Source: Caballeronia peredens | GTDB taxonomy: Bacteria; Pseudomonadota; Gammaproteobacteria; Burkholderiales; Burkholderiaceae | Direction: 5' to 3' | Length of the DNA stretch: 64,000 bases | Assembly: GCA_001544595.2 (NCBI GenBank) | Contig: FCOH02000004.1 | Location: forward strand, 310,001 to 374,000 | In this document: in pieces, positions 8,738-18,242 of the stretch | Layout of the letters: every line of letters begins with the position of its first letter | How positions within the stretch are numbered: position 1 is the first letter of the stretch | Made by a program: the position numbers and the translations under genes | The notes under the pieces: model-generated | The model's database searches: none | What the model was told of the DNA's origin: nothing | What the model saw: the letters and a program-made list of their open reading frames with translations, nothing else

Positions 8738-10939
8738 CTACCTCGGGTGATGAACGTCGAGCGGCAACGCCTCCGGCGCTTCGCACCAGTCTTTCCACAT
8801 CGATCTGTATGCGCTTTCGACGGCGCGAGCGAAGCGCGGGCCGTCCATGAGCACGGACGCCGCCATTCTCCGGCGTATTTCGGAACGCAGTTGCCGAAGC
8901 CGCGCACGGTTCCCGGCCAGACCGACGGCGAGTTCCACGAACTGTTCGTCGGAGAGAGCCACTAGTTCAGGCAGCTCAAGATTGGCGAGCATCGAAAATC
9001 CGGCCCGGCTCGCGGGCGTGCTGCCCACGCGCGTGATCACCGGCACGCCCATCCAGAAACCGTCGAGACTCGTGGTGTGTCCGTTGTAGGGGAAGGTGTC
9101 GAGCGCGATGTCGACTCGATCGTAAGTCTTCAGATAGTCATGGCGCGTCTGATAGCCCACAAACGTGAGGCGCGATGCGGCGACGCCGAGTTCGGCAAAC
9201 TTGCGACTGACCTCGTCGCGGGCCGCGCCTTCGGCCACCCGCAGAATCATGCTCGAACCGCGGACACGCCCGAGCACGTTCGCCCACAACCGGAACGCGC
9301 GATCAGTGAACTTCTGCGGATTGTTCAGGCAGCCAAAGGTTATCCGGCCGTTGCGGTCCGCGGGCAGCGTGGCGACGGCGATGTTGTTCACCAACGGGTC
9401 GTAGCACCAGAACGTGTCCGGCAGGCGGATCGAGCGCTCGCTGTAACGTGCATCCGCGCGCGGGTCGGACGACGGGTCCAGCCACGGATCGGTCAGCCGA
9501 TAGCCGATGGCGCTGCTGCCGGTCGTGCCCGGGTAAGCGAGCCACGCAACCTGCACGGGAGCGGGGCGGCGTGCGAAGAGGAGCGGACGCCCATTGGACA
9601 TGTGCATCGTCAGATCGACCAGGATATCGATCCGGTCGCGCGCAATCTGTTCGGCGAGAGCATCGTCGTCCAGATGGCTTACGCTCCTCCATGTGTGGGC
9701 GAATTGTCTGAGCTGCTCGCTGGTTTCGTCCTCGTTGGCGACGCTCGAATAGCAGAAGATCTCGACCGCCTGCGCGTCGTGATGCCTGAGAAGCGGCATC
9801 ATGAAAAAGGATTGCACATGTCCCCGAAAATCGGGTGACACATAGCCCACGCGCAGCCGTCGATCGGCGACGCGGTCGTTCGGATAACGCGTTTCGCGGC
9901 TCAGGTAAGGCGTTTCCAGTTGCGCGGCGCATCGCTTGCATGCCTCCAGAATCTCGTATCCGTCGTCGCTCTGGAATAACAGCGAGTAGACGAAATTCGA
10001 GTGCGCCGGCAGAGACGCCGGGTCGAGTTCGATCGCCCGTCGATACGCCGCGAGCGCGGGACCGAGGTCGCCTGCGTTTTTTGCTGTCAGGACGCTGCCA
10101 AGGACGAGTTGCGCATCCGCGAGTTTCCCGTTCAGACGAGCCGCGCTGCGTGCGGCGGCCTCGGCCTCGTCCAGTCGCTGCATCCCGTGCAGCGCGCGAG
10201 CGAGATTGACGTGGGCCACGGCCAGATCGGGCTCGGCTTCTATCGCACGACGAAATTCGACTTCGGCTTCGGGAGTGCGGCCGAGTTCGAGGAGAACGAT
10301 TCCGAGATTGTTGCTTGCGCCGGCGAAAAGCGGACGGAGCGTCAGGGCACGCCTGAATTGGGCTTCCGCTTCATGAAGACGGCGGCTTTTGGTCAGAACC
10401 AGCCCGAGGTTGTGTCTGGCGTCGGCGAAGTCCGGGCGACTGTCCAGCGCCAGACGAAACGAGCGCTCGGCTTCCGGCAGTCTGCCAAGTTCGAAAAACA
10501 TGGAACCGAGACTATTTCTGGCCTCGGGAGCGTTCGGCTGATGAAAGAGCGTCTGATGAAGCGCCTGTTCGGCTTCGGAAAAGCGGCCGAGTTTCCACAG
10601 CGCCAGGCCCAGATTGTTGCCAGCGTGCGCGGCTGCAGGATCGATTGCCAGAGCACGTCGTAACGTGTCGGCGGCTTCGGAAAATCGCCCGAGTGCGTAA
10701 AGGGAGATACCCAGATTGCCATGCGTTTCCGCATGTCCCGGCGCCAGTTCCGCGGCTCGCTCCCAGCATGCAACGGCGTCGAAATGCCGGTTCAATCCGG
10801 AGTAACAGGCGCCGGCCAGTACGAGAAGATTGACATCGTCTGGGGATTGCTGCCTTTGTGGCTCGATCTGGTCCAGTGCGTCGCGCAGTTGTCCTCGCTG
10901 ATAAAGCGCGAATGCGGACTGATGGTCGTTGCAGTTCAA
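8738..10939 (-). CDS. TPR-repeat protein with O-GlcNAc transferase-like (GT41) domain
   Basis: A 733-residue protein with about nine tetratricopeptide repeats (residues 1-330) followed by a glycosyltransferase family 41 domain, the family of SPINDLY and O-GlcNAc transferase. The catalytic half starts with RRLRVGYVSPDFRGHVQSFF, continues with QVAWLAYPGTTGSS, and contains the donor-binding block DTFPYNGHTTSLDGFWMGVP near residue 650. Such bacterial proteins are predicted to glycosylate proteins in the cytoplasm, but acceptors are mostly unknown. The family histidine that normally follows SPDFR is kept (RGHVQ). It stands alone, flanked by the exporter and the nitrate transporter genes. Confidence 0.88.
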   Translation of the reverse strand: MNCNDHQSAFALYQRGQLRDALDQIEPQRQQSPDDVNLLVLAGACYSGLNRHFDAVACWERAAELAPGHAETHGNLGISLYALGRFSEAADTLRRALAIDPAAAHAGNNLGLALWKLGRFSEAEQALHQTLFHQPNAPEARNSLGSMFFELGRLPEAERSFRLALDSRPDFADARHNLGLVLTKSRRLHEAEAQFRRALTLRPLFAGASNNLGIVLLELGRTPEAEVEFRRAIEAEPDLAVAHVNLARALHGMQRLDEAEAAARSAARLNGKLADAQLVLGSVLTAKNAGDLGPALAAYRRAIELDPASLPAHSNFVYSLLFQSDDGYEILEACKRCAAQLETPYLSRETRYPNDRVADRRLRVGYVSPDFRGHVQSFFMMPLLRHHDAQAVEIFCYSSVANEDETSEQLRQFAHTWRSVSHLDDDALAEQIARDRIDILVDLTMHMSNGRPLLFARRPAPVQVAWLAYPGTTGSSAIGYRLTDPWLDPSSDPRADARYSERSIRLPDTFWCYDPLVNNIAVATLPADRNGRITFGCLNNPQKFTDRAFRLWANVLGRVRGSSMILRVAEGAARDEVSRKFAELGVAASRLTFVGYQTRHDYLKTYDRVDIALDTFPYNGHTTSLDGFWMGVPVITRVGSTPASRAGFSMLANLELPELVALSDEQFVELAVGLAGNRARLRQLRSEIRRRMAASVLMDGPRFARAVESAYRSMWKDWCEAPEALPLDVHHPR

Positions 10940-11218
10940 TACTGACTCTCCGGGAAAAGGCGATGCCCAAACCCGATACGCTTAGGGGTCCGATATCATC
11001 GAAAAACCGGGGTGGAATTATGAATCGAAATTCCAGCGAGTCAAGCAGACGCGAGAGCTGGATGGCGCAGCACCATAGCGATCCGGATGTCAGTGTAAAA
11101 AATTGCAAAACGCTGGCGCGCGATCGTCGGGTGTGCGCTGTTCAGTAGTCCGACCCGGACGGCGTCGATGCAATCGATGTGCCGTTCGGGTCCAAGGCAG
11201 GTGTCGGACTTTGCCGGG

Positions 11219-12607
11219 TCACTCCATCGCGTGAGCACCACCGATCGCGACGCCTTCGCGCTCCAGCTTCGAAGTCGCCGACCAGCGCAGCCATTGCCCG
11301 CGCAGCACGAACAGCGCGCCGAACGCGCAGGTCGCGAGCACGCCGAAGGTGGCGAAGCCCATCTGATAGCTGCCCGTGCTTTCCTTGGCGATGCCCATGA
11401 TCACCGGCAGATAGAACCCGCCGATGCCGCCCGCCGCACCCACGATCCCCGACAGCAGCCCGGTCTTGCCCTTCCACCGATGCGGCACGAGCTGGAAGGT
11501 CGAGCCGTTGCCGAGACCGAAGGCGACATACAGACAGATCAGGATCGCAACGCCGCCGGCGACGGGCGGCATCCAGATCGCGAAGGCGAAGTCACCGACT
11601 GCGATCGCCGCGAGCAGCACGAGCAGCGCGCGTACGCCCGTCACGCGATCGGCGACATAGCCGCCGAACGGACGCACGATCGCGCCGAGAAAGGCGAGCA
11701 GCGACATGAAGAGTCCCGCTTCGAGCTTGGGCATCTGATAAAGCGACGTGAGCAGCAGCGTCACATATGACGACATGCCGACGAACCCACCGAACGTGAT
11801 GCTGTAGATCAGCATGATGACCCACGTATCGCGCTCGCCGAGTACCGAGCGATAGCGGCGCGGCAGCACGGCAATCGCGATGAGCGCGCCGATCACCGGC
11901 AGGATCAGCACGCCGGTCCTGCCGGCGCCGAACACCCCGGCGTTCACCGCGAGCACCAGCACGACGAGGCTCACGAGCGTCACGGCGAAGCCGGCGAGCG
12001 CACGCATCGTGCTGCCGGTTTTCTCGCCGGCATCCGACGCCCACGCATACAGCGCGAGCGCCGTGATCGCGAGCAGCGGCAGAGCGGCGGCGGTCGACAT
12101 CTGCCAGCCGAAGGCGTCCGCCAGATGCGGGAACAGGAAGCCGTCGAGCACGGCGCCAATGTTGCCCGCCGCGGCGAGCCCCAGCACGAGCCCTTGCACC
12201 TTCGGCGGATAGTTGCTGCCGGCCATCGGCAGCGCGACGGCGAAGCTCGCGCCGCCCATGCCGAGGAACACGCCGAGCACGAGCAGCAGCGCATACGACG
12301 GCACGCCGGGCAGAAGCGGCAGCACGATCGACGGAATCGACGAGAGCAGGACGCCCATCAGCGCGACGCGGCGGCCGTCCGTCGACTGATAGAGATTGCC
12401 GAGCGTCACGCGCAGGATGGCCGCGGCCAGCACCGGCACCGCGACGAGAAAGCCCTGCTGCGCGGCGGACATCGTCACGTCGCGGCCGATGAACGGCGCA
12501 AGCGGCCCATACAGCACCCAGACGGTGAAGCCCGTATCGAAATAAAGGAAGCAGGCGAGCAGCGAGCGCCAGTTGCCGCTCTTGAGCGATGCGATCAGAT
12601 TGGACAT
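11219..12607 (-). CDS. narK: NarK-type nitrate/nitrite transporter (MFS)
   Basis: A 462-residue major facilitator with twelve predicted membrane segments, of the nitrate-nitrite porter group. The glycine-rich nitrate signature appears twice: GVFLGMGGASFAVALP in the N-half and GIVGAAGGIGGFYLPV in the C-half. The start MSNLIASLKSGNWRSLLACF at 12607 matches the family; the open frame upstream to 12805 is discarded. No nas or nar reductase genes follow in the window, so whether it serves assimilation or respiration is open. It is divergent from a LysR regulator with 300 bases between starts. Confidence 0.88.
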   Translation of the reverse strand: MSNLIASLKSGNWRSLLACFLYFDTGFTVWVLYGPLAPFIGRDVTMSAAQQGFLVAVPVLAAAILRVTLGNLYQSTDGRRVALMGVLLSSIPSIVLPLLPGVPSYALLLVLGVFLGMGGASFAVALPMAGSNYPPKVQGLVLGLAAAGNIGAVLDGFLFPHLADAFGWQMSTAAALPLLAITALALYAWASDAGEKTGSTMRALAGFAVTLVSLVVLVLAVNAGVFGAGRTGVLILPVIGALIAIAVLPRRYRSVLGERDTWVIMLIYSITFGGFVGMSSYVTLLLTSLYQMPKLEAGLFMSLLAFLGAIVRPFGGYVADRVTGVRALLVLLAAIAVGDFAFAIWMPPVAGGVAILICLYVAFGLGNGSTFQLVPHRWKGKTGLLSGIVGAAGGIGGFYLPVIMGIAKESTGSYQMGFATFGVLATCAFGALFVLRGQWLRWSATSKLEREGVAIGGAHAME

Positions 12608-12907
12608 TGCGGGGTTCCGTAAGGGCGCGCGCGCGTGGATCAGCGCGCAACGGCCCGCAAAATTGCAAGCATCATGCCAATCGCATGCATGTTTGCGCGC
12701 GATGCGGCGCAGCGCGAGCGTGGGCGGGGCATTCGGGCGCATGCCTGGGCGCTTCCCGCGCGAGCCTGCGCTCGCCGACGAGGGCACCGCACGCGTGCGC
12801 CGCACGCTGCGAATGCCTGCGATTGGTGCGCCGCGCCTTCGCGCGGGTCACGCGCCCGCTAGAATGCGAGCTTCGCTGTCCGAGCCCCGCGCGGGGCGCT
12901 GAATCGC
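12608..12907. other. Divergent intergenic region between narK and a lysR gene
   Basis: This 300-base stretch is very GC-rich and carries the promoters of both flanking genes. The only element I can point to is a -10-like TAGAAT at 12860-12865 reading towards the LysR gene, 42 bases before its ATG. I see no RNA gene or repeat. Confidence 0.4.
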
Positions 12908-13879
12908 ATGGAACTGAAATGGCTGGAAGACTTCGTCTCGCTCGCGGAGACGCGCAGCTTCAGTCGCTCCGCTGAACTGAGGCACATCACGCAACCCGCG
13001 TTCTCGCGGCGCATCCAGGCGCTCGAGGCGTGGCTCGGCACGGAACTGATCGACCGCTCCGTGTATCCGACGCGGCTCACGCAGGCCGGCAACGTGTTCT
13101 ACGAGCAGGCGCTCGCGATGCTCTCGCAGTTCCACGAGGCGCGCACGCTGTTGCGCGGACAAGGGGGCGTTCCGGCCGCGACGATCGAATTCGCGGTGCC
13201 GCACACGCTTTCGCTCACGTACTTTCCGCGCTGGCTGGAGCATATCGAGGCGCGGCTCGGGCGCATCCGCACGCGGTTGCGCGCGCTCAACGTGCACGAC
13301 GCGGTGCTGTCGCTGGTCGAAGGCGGCTGCGATCTCGTGATGGGCTATCACCATCCGAGCCATCCCGTCGCGCTCGATCCCGCGCGCTACGACATGCTCA
13401 CGCTCGGCGTCGAGCCGATCAGCCCGTTCTCCGCCGCCACGAAAGGCGGCCGCGCGCGCTACACGCTCCCGGCCAGCGCCGAGTCGCCGGTGCCGTATCT
13501 GTCGTACACGCCGAATGCTTATCTCGGGCGCATGACGGAGGTCATCATTGCGACGTCTCCCGCGCGGCTCTATCTCGACAAGGTCTATGAAACCGACATG
13601 GCCGAAGGGCTGAAAGCGATGGCGCTCGCGGGTCATGGCGTAGCGTTCCTGCCGCACAGCGCGGTCGAGGATGCGGTGGACGAAGGGCGTCTCATCCGCC
13701 TCGACCGGGGCACGCGCGGCACGCCCGCCGGCCGCTTCACGCTGACGATGGAAATCCGCCTCTATCGCGACAAACTGGCGTCGCAGGGCGAAGAGCCGCG
13801 CCAGGCGCTGATGCGTGCGCTCTGGGATGCAGTCGGTGAAGAATTGTTGAAGGCATCGCCGGAAACCCCCGCGGCGTAA
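12908..13879 (+). CDS. LysR-family transcriptional regulator
   Basis: A 323-residue LysR regulator. The N-terminal winged helix-turn-helix is clear (SLAETRSFSRSAELRHITQP, then AFSRRIQALEAWLGTELIDR), and a periplasmic-binding-like effector domain follows from about residue 90. The opening MELKWLEDFVSLAE resembles the HypT/YjiE branch, which senses hypochlorite in E. coli, but the assignment to that branch is weak. It is divergent from narK and could regulate it, as is common for LysR genes; nothing in the sequence proves that. Confidence 0.88.
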   Translation: MELKWLEDFVSLAETRSFSRSAELRHITQPAFSRRIQALEAWLGTELIDRSVYPTRLTQAGNVFYEQALAMLSQFHEARTLLRGQGGVPAATIEFAVPHTLSLTYFPRWLEHIEARLGRIRTRLRALNVHDAVLSLVEGGCDLVMGYHHPSHPVALDPARYDMLTLGVEPISPFSAATKGGRARYTLPASAESPVPYLSYTPNAYLGRMTEVIIATSPARLYLDKVYETDMAEGLKAMALAGHGVAFLPHSAVEDAVDEGRLIRLDRGTRGTPAGRFTLTMEIRLYRDKLASQGEEPRQALMRALWDAVGEELLKASPETPAA

Positions 13880-13920
13880 GGCTGTGCGACGTTATGCAAA
13901 AAACGCATGACGGGATAAGG

Positions 13921-13951
13921 AAACGGCATTGGATTTGGAAACGCCGTTTTT
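13921..13951 (+). terminator. Probable rho-independent terminator after the LysR gene
   Basis: AAACGGC (13921-13927) pairs with GCCGTTT (13943-13949), and the last arm runs into a short T-run. The loop is long at 15 bases, so strength is uncertain. It sits between the LysR stop and gdhA and could alternatively be part of the gdhA leader. Confidence 0.45.
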
Positions 13952-13987
13952 CGACAATGAGCGCATTCCTTCACCGCTGGAGCATCA

Positions 13988-15301
13988 ATGTCTGCCTCGA
14001 AGCAACCTGCGCAAACGCCGGACGCAAAACATGCCATTCCGTCGTACCTCAACGCCGACGATCTCGGCCCCTGGGGCAACTATCTGAAGCAGGTCGATCG
14101 CGTCGCACCGTATCTCGGTTCTCTCTCCCGCTGGCTCGAAACCCTCAAGCGCCCGAAGCGCATTCTCGTCGTCGACTGCCCGATCGAACTCGATAACGGC
14201 ACCGTCGCGCACTTCGAAGGCTATCGCGTGCAGCACAACACGTCGCGCGGACCCGGCAAGGGCGGCGTGCGTTACCACCAGGAAGTGACGCTCTCCGAAG
14301 TCATGGCGCTGTCCGCGTGGATGTCGGTGAAGAACGCGGCGGTGAACGTGCCGTACGGCGGCGCGAAGGGCGGCATCCGCGTCGATCCGCGCACGCTCTC
14401 GCGCGGCGAACTCGAGCGCCTGACGCGCCGGTATACGAGTGAGATCGGCATCATCATCGGGCCGAACACCGACATTCCCGCGCCGGACGTGAACACCAAC
14501 GAGCAGATCATGGCGTGGATGATGGACACCTACTCCATGAACCAGGGCCAGACGGCGACCGGTGTGGTGACCGGCAAGCCGATCTCGCTCGGCGGCTCGC
14601 TCGGCCGCAAGGAAGCGACGGGCCGCGGCGTGTTCGTCGTCGCCACGGAAGCGGCGCGGCGCATCGGCATGGAGATCGAAGGCGCGCGCATCGCGGTGCA
14701 GGGCTTCGGCAACGTGGGCGGCATCGCGGCCAAGCTGTTCCAGGAAGCGGGCGCGCGCGTGATCGCCGTGCAGGATCACACGGGCACGATTCACAACTCG
14801 AAGGGCATCGATTCGGTCGCGCTGCTCGATCACGTCGCGAAGAACGGCGGTGTCGGCGGTTTCGCGGGCGCGGATCCCGTGCAGGCGGAAGAGTTCTGGA
14901 TGATCGAAAGCGACATCCTGATTCCGGCCGCGCTCGAAAACCAGATCACCGAGAAGAACGCGCCGAAGATCCGCACGAAGATCGTCGTCGAAGGCGCGAA
15001 CGGCCCGACCACGACCGCCGCCGACGACATCCTGAACGACAAGGGCATCCTCGTCATTCCGGACGTGATCGCGAACGCGGGCGGTGTGACCGTCTCGTAC
15101 TTCGAATGGGTGCAGGACTTCTCCAGCTTCTTCTGGACGGAAGACGAGATCAACCAGCGGCTCGAGCGCGTGATGCGCGAAGCGTTCGCGGGCGTGTGGC
15201 AGGTGGCGAGCGAGCAGAAGGTTTCGGTGCGCACGGCGGCGTTCATCGTCGCGTGCTCGCGGATCCTGCAAGCGCGCGAAATGCGCGGCCTGTATCCCTG
15301 A
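13988..15301 (+). CDS. gdhA: Glutamate dehydrogenase (Glu/Leu/Phe/Val dehydrogenase family)
   Basis: A 437-residue glutamate dehydrogenase that interconverts glutamate and 2-oxoglutarate with ammonia. The catalytic lysine block [14 protein letters not shown] lies near residue 120, the [15 protein letters not shown] substrate site precedes it, and the Rossmann motif [12 protein letters not shown] is at about 237. Its length fits hexameric NAD-type enzymes of beta-proteobacteria. GGAG stands five bases before the ATG. It lies upstream of the glutamate/aspartate uptake operon, which suggests a shared role in glutamate catabolism. Confidence 0.95.
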   Translation: MSASKQPAQTPDAKHAIPSYLNADDLGPWGNYLKQVDRVAPYLGSLSRWLETLKRPKRILVVDCPIELDNGTVAHFEGYRVQHNTSRGPGKGGVRYHQEVTLSEVMALSAWMSVKNAAVNVPYGGAKGGIRVDPRTLSRGELERLTRRYTSEIGIIIGPNTDIPAPDVNTNEQIMAWMMDTYSMNQGQTATGVVTGKPISLGGSLGRKEATGRGVFVVATEAARRIGMEIEGARIAVQGFGNVGGIAAKLFQEAGARVIAVQDHTGTIHNSKGIDSVALLDHVAKNGGVGGFAGADPVQAEEFWMIESDILIPAALENQITEKNAPKIRTKIVVEGANGPTTTAADDILNDKGILVIPDVIANAGGVTVSYFEWVQDFSSFFWTEDEINQRLERVMREAFAGVWQVASEQKVSVRTAAFIVACSRILQAREMRGLYP

Positions 15302-15330
15302 TCGAATCAGTTGCGCGTGAGTAGTGATTG

Positions 15331-15358
15331 AGCGCGTGGCTCGCGAGAGCCACGCGCT
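15331..15358 (+). terminator. Hairpin after gdhA
   Basis: AGCGCGTGGCTC (15331-15342) and GAGCCACGCGCT (15347-15358) form a perfect 12-bp stem with a GCGA loop 30 bases after the gdhA stop. The following T-run is broken (TGTTTGC), so termination may be partial or the hairpin may protect the transcript end. Confidence 0.6.
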
Positions 15359-15547
15359 TGTTTGCATTCGCGCTGTCTGAAGCGGTCGCCGAAGTGCGAC
15401 TCAAGCTGACGATCCACAAATCCTGACATTTCGTTTTCCTTCCGTTCCTTATACTCCGCGCAGTTTTCCCGGCGATCCATCTGCCGGATATCAATCGAAA
15501 ACGCGCTCGCTTCTCGACAAGAGAGCATGAACAGGGGAAAGAGGTAA

Positions 15548-16300
15548 ATGAAAAAGATCGTCATATCGAGCGTTCTGGCTGCACTCGTGCTTTCCGCCTG
15601 CGGCGGCGGTGGCGGCAGCGGTGACGATAAAGCCACGAACAACGCGCCCGTTCCGGCCGTCAACGTCGATGCGCAGGGCATCTATTCTGGCACCGACGCG
15701 AACAATGACATCGTCACCGGCGTGGTGCTGGACAACGGGACGTATTACTTCGTGCACGTGAACGAGGCAGCGAATACGCTTGGCCTCGTGCAAGGAACGG
15801 CAACCGCGTCCAATGGCGCGTTCAGTTCCACCGACGCCATAGACTTCTTACCGAGCCGTAGCGTTGCGATGCATGGATCGATCACGGCCAGTTACATCCC
15901 GCAATCGAGCCTGAACGGCGCGTTCACGTCCGCGCGCAATGGAAGCACCTCATTCTCGACTGCGTACAGCACGGTCTACGATCAGACGCCGAGCCTCACT
16001 GCGATTGCCGGCACGTACACCGGCGCGGGTGCAACGTTCCGCGGCAGCGAGATTGTCACGTTCGCGGTCGGCACCGACGGCGCAGTGCGGGGATCGGGAC
16101 CGAGCGGCTGCTCGTTCGCGGGCACCGTGAAGATTCACGGCACGAAGAACGTATACGACACGACAGTCACCTTCGGCGACAAATGCCCCAACAGCGGCCA
16201 GACGTTCATAGGTGTCGTCACGGTCAATGGCAATGCGCTGATCGCGGCGGCAATCCATGCCGATCGATCGGAAGCATTCGTTGTCGCGGCAACCAAATAA
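15548..16300 (+). CDS. Putative lipoprotein of unknown function
   Basis: A 250-residue protein with a clear lipoprotein signal: MKKIVISSVLAALVL, then LSAC, with acylation expected on the cysteine at residue 18, followed by a glycine-rich linker. The mature part is rich in Thr, Ser, Gly and Asn and holds repeated short beta-strand-like segments (IYSGTDANNDI, TYTGAGATF), as in small outer-membrane beta-proteins. Only two further cysteines are present (SGCSF and DKCPN). A good site, AGAGG, lies just before the ATG. It is a single gene set between two strong hairpins, and its codon use is less GC-rich than the neighbours. I do not recognise a domain. Confidence 0.8.
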   Translation: MKKIVISSVLAALVLSACGGGGGSGDDKATNNAPVPAVNVDAQGIYSGTDANNDIVTGVVLDNGTYYFVHVNEAANTLGLVQGTATASNGAFSSTDAIDFLPSRSVAMHGSITASYIPQSSLNGAFTSARNGSTSFSTAYSTVYDQTPSLTAIAGTYTGAGATFRGSEIVTFAVGTDGAVRGSGPSGCSFAGTVKIHGTKNVYDTTVTFGDKCPNSGQTFIGVVTVNGNALIAAAIHADRSEAFVVAATK

Positions 16301-16361
16301 AACCGTGGGCACACACGCGGATCGCGCTCGATAAATTCGCGTGCGTGGCCTTAAAGGTTGC

Positions 16362-16398
16362 CGGGAGATATTCATAAGAATGTCTCCCGCTTTTTTTT
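16362..16398 (+). terminator. Rho-independent terminator after the lipoprotein gene
   Basis: CGGGAGATATTC (16362-16373) and GAATGTCTCCCG (16378-16389) form a 12-bp stem with one G-U pair and an ATAA loop. Eight T residues follow at 16391-16398. This separates the lipoprotein gene from gltI. Confidence 0.92.
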
Positions 16399-16539
16399 GA
16401 AACTGCTTTAAACTTCGCGGTCGCAACCGGGTTGCAACGCGTGTCTCAAAAATAAGACGACGTGGGTTAACAGCCATTTCTTTCAGAATAATTACCCTGC
16501 TAAACTTGCCCCGGTTTTTCGCCACAGGAGATCGAACAC

Positions 16540-17433
16540 ATGAAGGTTAAAAAGGCTGCGCTGCTCGTCGCCGCGCTCGGGTTTCTCGCCACTGGCGCGT
16601 ACGCTCAGGACGCTGGCACGCTGAAGAAAATCAAGGACACGGGTGTGATCTCGCTGGGGCATCGCGAATCGTCCATTCCGTTTTCGTACTATGACGACAA
16701 GCAGAATGTCGTCGGCTACTCGCACGAGTTCTCGCTGAAGGTCGTCGAGGCGGTGAAGCAGAAGCTGAACATGCCCGATCTGAAGGTGAAGCTCACGCCG
16801 ATCACCTCGCAGAACCGTATTCCGCTCGTGCAGAACGGCACGGTGGATATCGAGTGCGGCTCGACCACGAACAACGCCGAGCGCCAACAGCAAGTCGCTT
16901 TCTCGAACACGATCTTCGTGATCGGCACGCGTCTCATGACCAAGAAGGATTCGGGCGTGAAGGACTGGGCCGACCTGAAGGGCAAGACGGTCGTGACGAC
17001 CGCCGGCACCACGTCCGAGCGCCTGCTTCGCAAGATGAATCAGGACAAGAACATGGGCATGAACATCATCAGCGCGAAGGATCACGGCGAGTCGTTCCTG
17101 ACGCTGTCGACCGGCCGCGCCGTCGCGTTCATGATGGACGATGCGCTGCTCGCCGGCGAGCGCGCCAAGTCGAACAACCCGAACGATTTCGTGATCGTCG
17201 GTGCGCCGCAATCGCATGAAGCGTACGGCTGCATGATCCGCAAGAACGATCCCGAGTTCAAGAAGGTCGTCGACGACGCGATCGCCAAGGTCGAAACGTC
17301 GGGCGACGCCGACAAGATCTACAAGAAGTGGTTCGAAAGCCCGATCCCGCCGAAGGGCCTCAACCTCAACTTCCCGGAAAGTGATGACATCAAGGCTCTC
17401 TACAAGAGCCCGAATGACAAGGCAATCGACTAA
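16540..17433 (+). CDS. gltI: Glutamate/aspartate ABC transporter, periplasmic binding protein
   Basis: A 297-residue solute-binding protein of the polar amino acid family. A signal peptide ends at AYA-QDAG (about residue 22). The conserved start KIKDTGVISLGHRESSIPFSYYD and the region IECGSTTNNAERQQQVAFSN, typical of GltI, are clear. AGGAGA lies ten bases before the ATG. It heads the gltIJKL operon, separated from gltJ by a terminator-like hairpin that probably lets it be made in excess over the membrane parts. Confidence 0.95.
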   Translation: MKVKKAALLVAALGFLATGAYAQDAGTLKKIKDTGVISLGHRESSIPFSYYDDKQNVVGYSHEFSLKVVEAVKQKLNMPDLKVKLTPITSQNRIPLVQNGTVDIECGSTTNNAERQQQVAFSNTIFVIGTRLMTKKDSGVKDWADLKGKTVVTTAGTTSERLLRKMNQDKNMGMNIISAKDHGESFLTLSTGRAVAFMMDDALLAGERAKSNNPNDFVIVGAPQSHEAYGCMIRKNDPEFKKVVDDAIAKVETSGDADKIYKKWFESPIPPKGLNLNFPESDDIKALYKSPNDKAID

Positions 17434-17455
17434 CCGGTTCGAGCATCGAACGAAC

Positions 17456-17490
17456 GAAACGGAAGGAGCTTGCTTCTTCCGTTTCTTTTT
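17456..17490 (+). terminator. Attenuator-like hairpin between gltI and gltJ
   Basis: GAAACGGAAG (17456-17465) pairs with CTTCCGTTTC (17476-17485), and five T residues follow. It lies between the gltI stop and the gltJ start. Intercistronic hairpins of this kind downstream of binding-protein genes commonly lower expression of the permease genes; partial termination is inferred here. Confidence 0.75.
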
Positions 17491-17501
17491 GGAGTGAGTC
17501 C

Positions 17502-18242
17502 ATGTCTTATCACTGGAACTGGGGCATCCTGCTGAGTCCGGTTTCGACCGGCGAGCCCACGACCTACCTCGGCTGGCTGATTTCCGGCTTCTGGGTGACG
17601 ATCACCGTGTCGCTCGCGGCCTGGGTGATCGCGCTCGTGGTCGGCTCGTTGTTCGGCATCTTGCGCACGGTCCCGAATCGCACGCTGGCGGGCATCGGCA
17701 CCGTCTACGTCGCGATCTTCCGCAATATTCCGCTGATCGTGCAGTTCTTCATCTGGTATCTCGTGATACCGGAATTGCTGCCGCCTTCCATCGGCAACTG
17801 GTTCAAGCAACTGCCGCCCTCGGCGCAGTTCTTCTCGTCGTCGATCATCTGTCTCGGGCTCTTCACCGGCGCGCGCGTGTGTGAGCAGGTGCGCTCGGGC
17901 ATCAACGCGTTGCCGCGCGGACAGCGCAACGCGGGCCTCGCGATGGGCTTCACGCAATGGCAGACGTACCGCTACGTGCTGATGCCGGTCGCGTACCGGA
18001 TCATCGTGCCGCCGCTCACGTCGGAATTCCTCAACGTGTTCAAGAACTCGGCGGTGGCGTCGACCATCGGTCTGCTGGATCTGTCGGCGCAGGCGCGTCA
18101 GCTCGTCGACTATACGGCGCAGACGTATGAATCGTTCATCGCGGTGACGATCGCCTACATGCTTATCAATCTGGTCGTGATGCAGTTGATGCGTTGGGTC
18201 GAAGCGAAAACCCGGCTGCCTGGCTACATCGGAGGCAAGTAA
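17502..18242 (+). CDS. gltJ: Glutamate/aspartate ABC transporter permease GltJ
   Basis: A 246-residue inner-membrane permease of the polar amino acid type. The EAA-loop ([35 protein letters not shown]) is intact and contacts the ATPase. GGAGTGAG precedes the ATG. Its TAA stop overlaps the GltK start by one base (TAATG), which indicates coupled translation. Confidence 0.95.
   Translation: MSYHWNWGILLSPVSTGEPTTYLGWLISGFWVTITVSLAAWVIALVVGSLFGILRTVPNRTLAGIGTVYVAIFRNIPLIVQFFIWYLVIPELLPPSIGNWFKQLPPSAQFFSSSIICLGLFTGARVCEQVRSGINALPRGQRNAGLAMGFTQWQTYRYVLMPVAYRIIVPPLTSEFLNVFKNSAVASTIGLLDLSAQARQLVDYTAQTYESFIAVTIAYMLINLVVMQLMRWVEAKTRLPGYIGGK

Noticed and set aside
11020..11148. A short 42-codon frame with GGGGTGG before its ATG
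   Set aside because: The product is Ser-, Arg- and Lys-rich with no recognisable feature and its end meets the narK terminator side; evidence is too thin.
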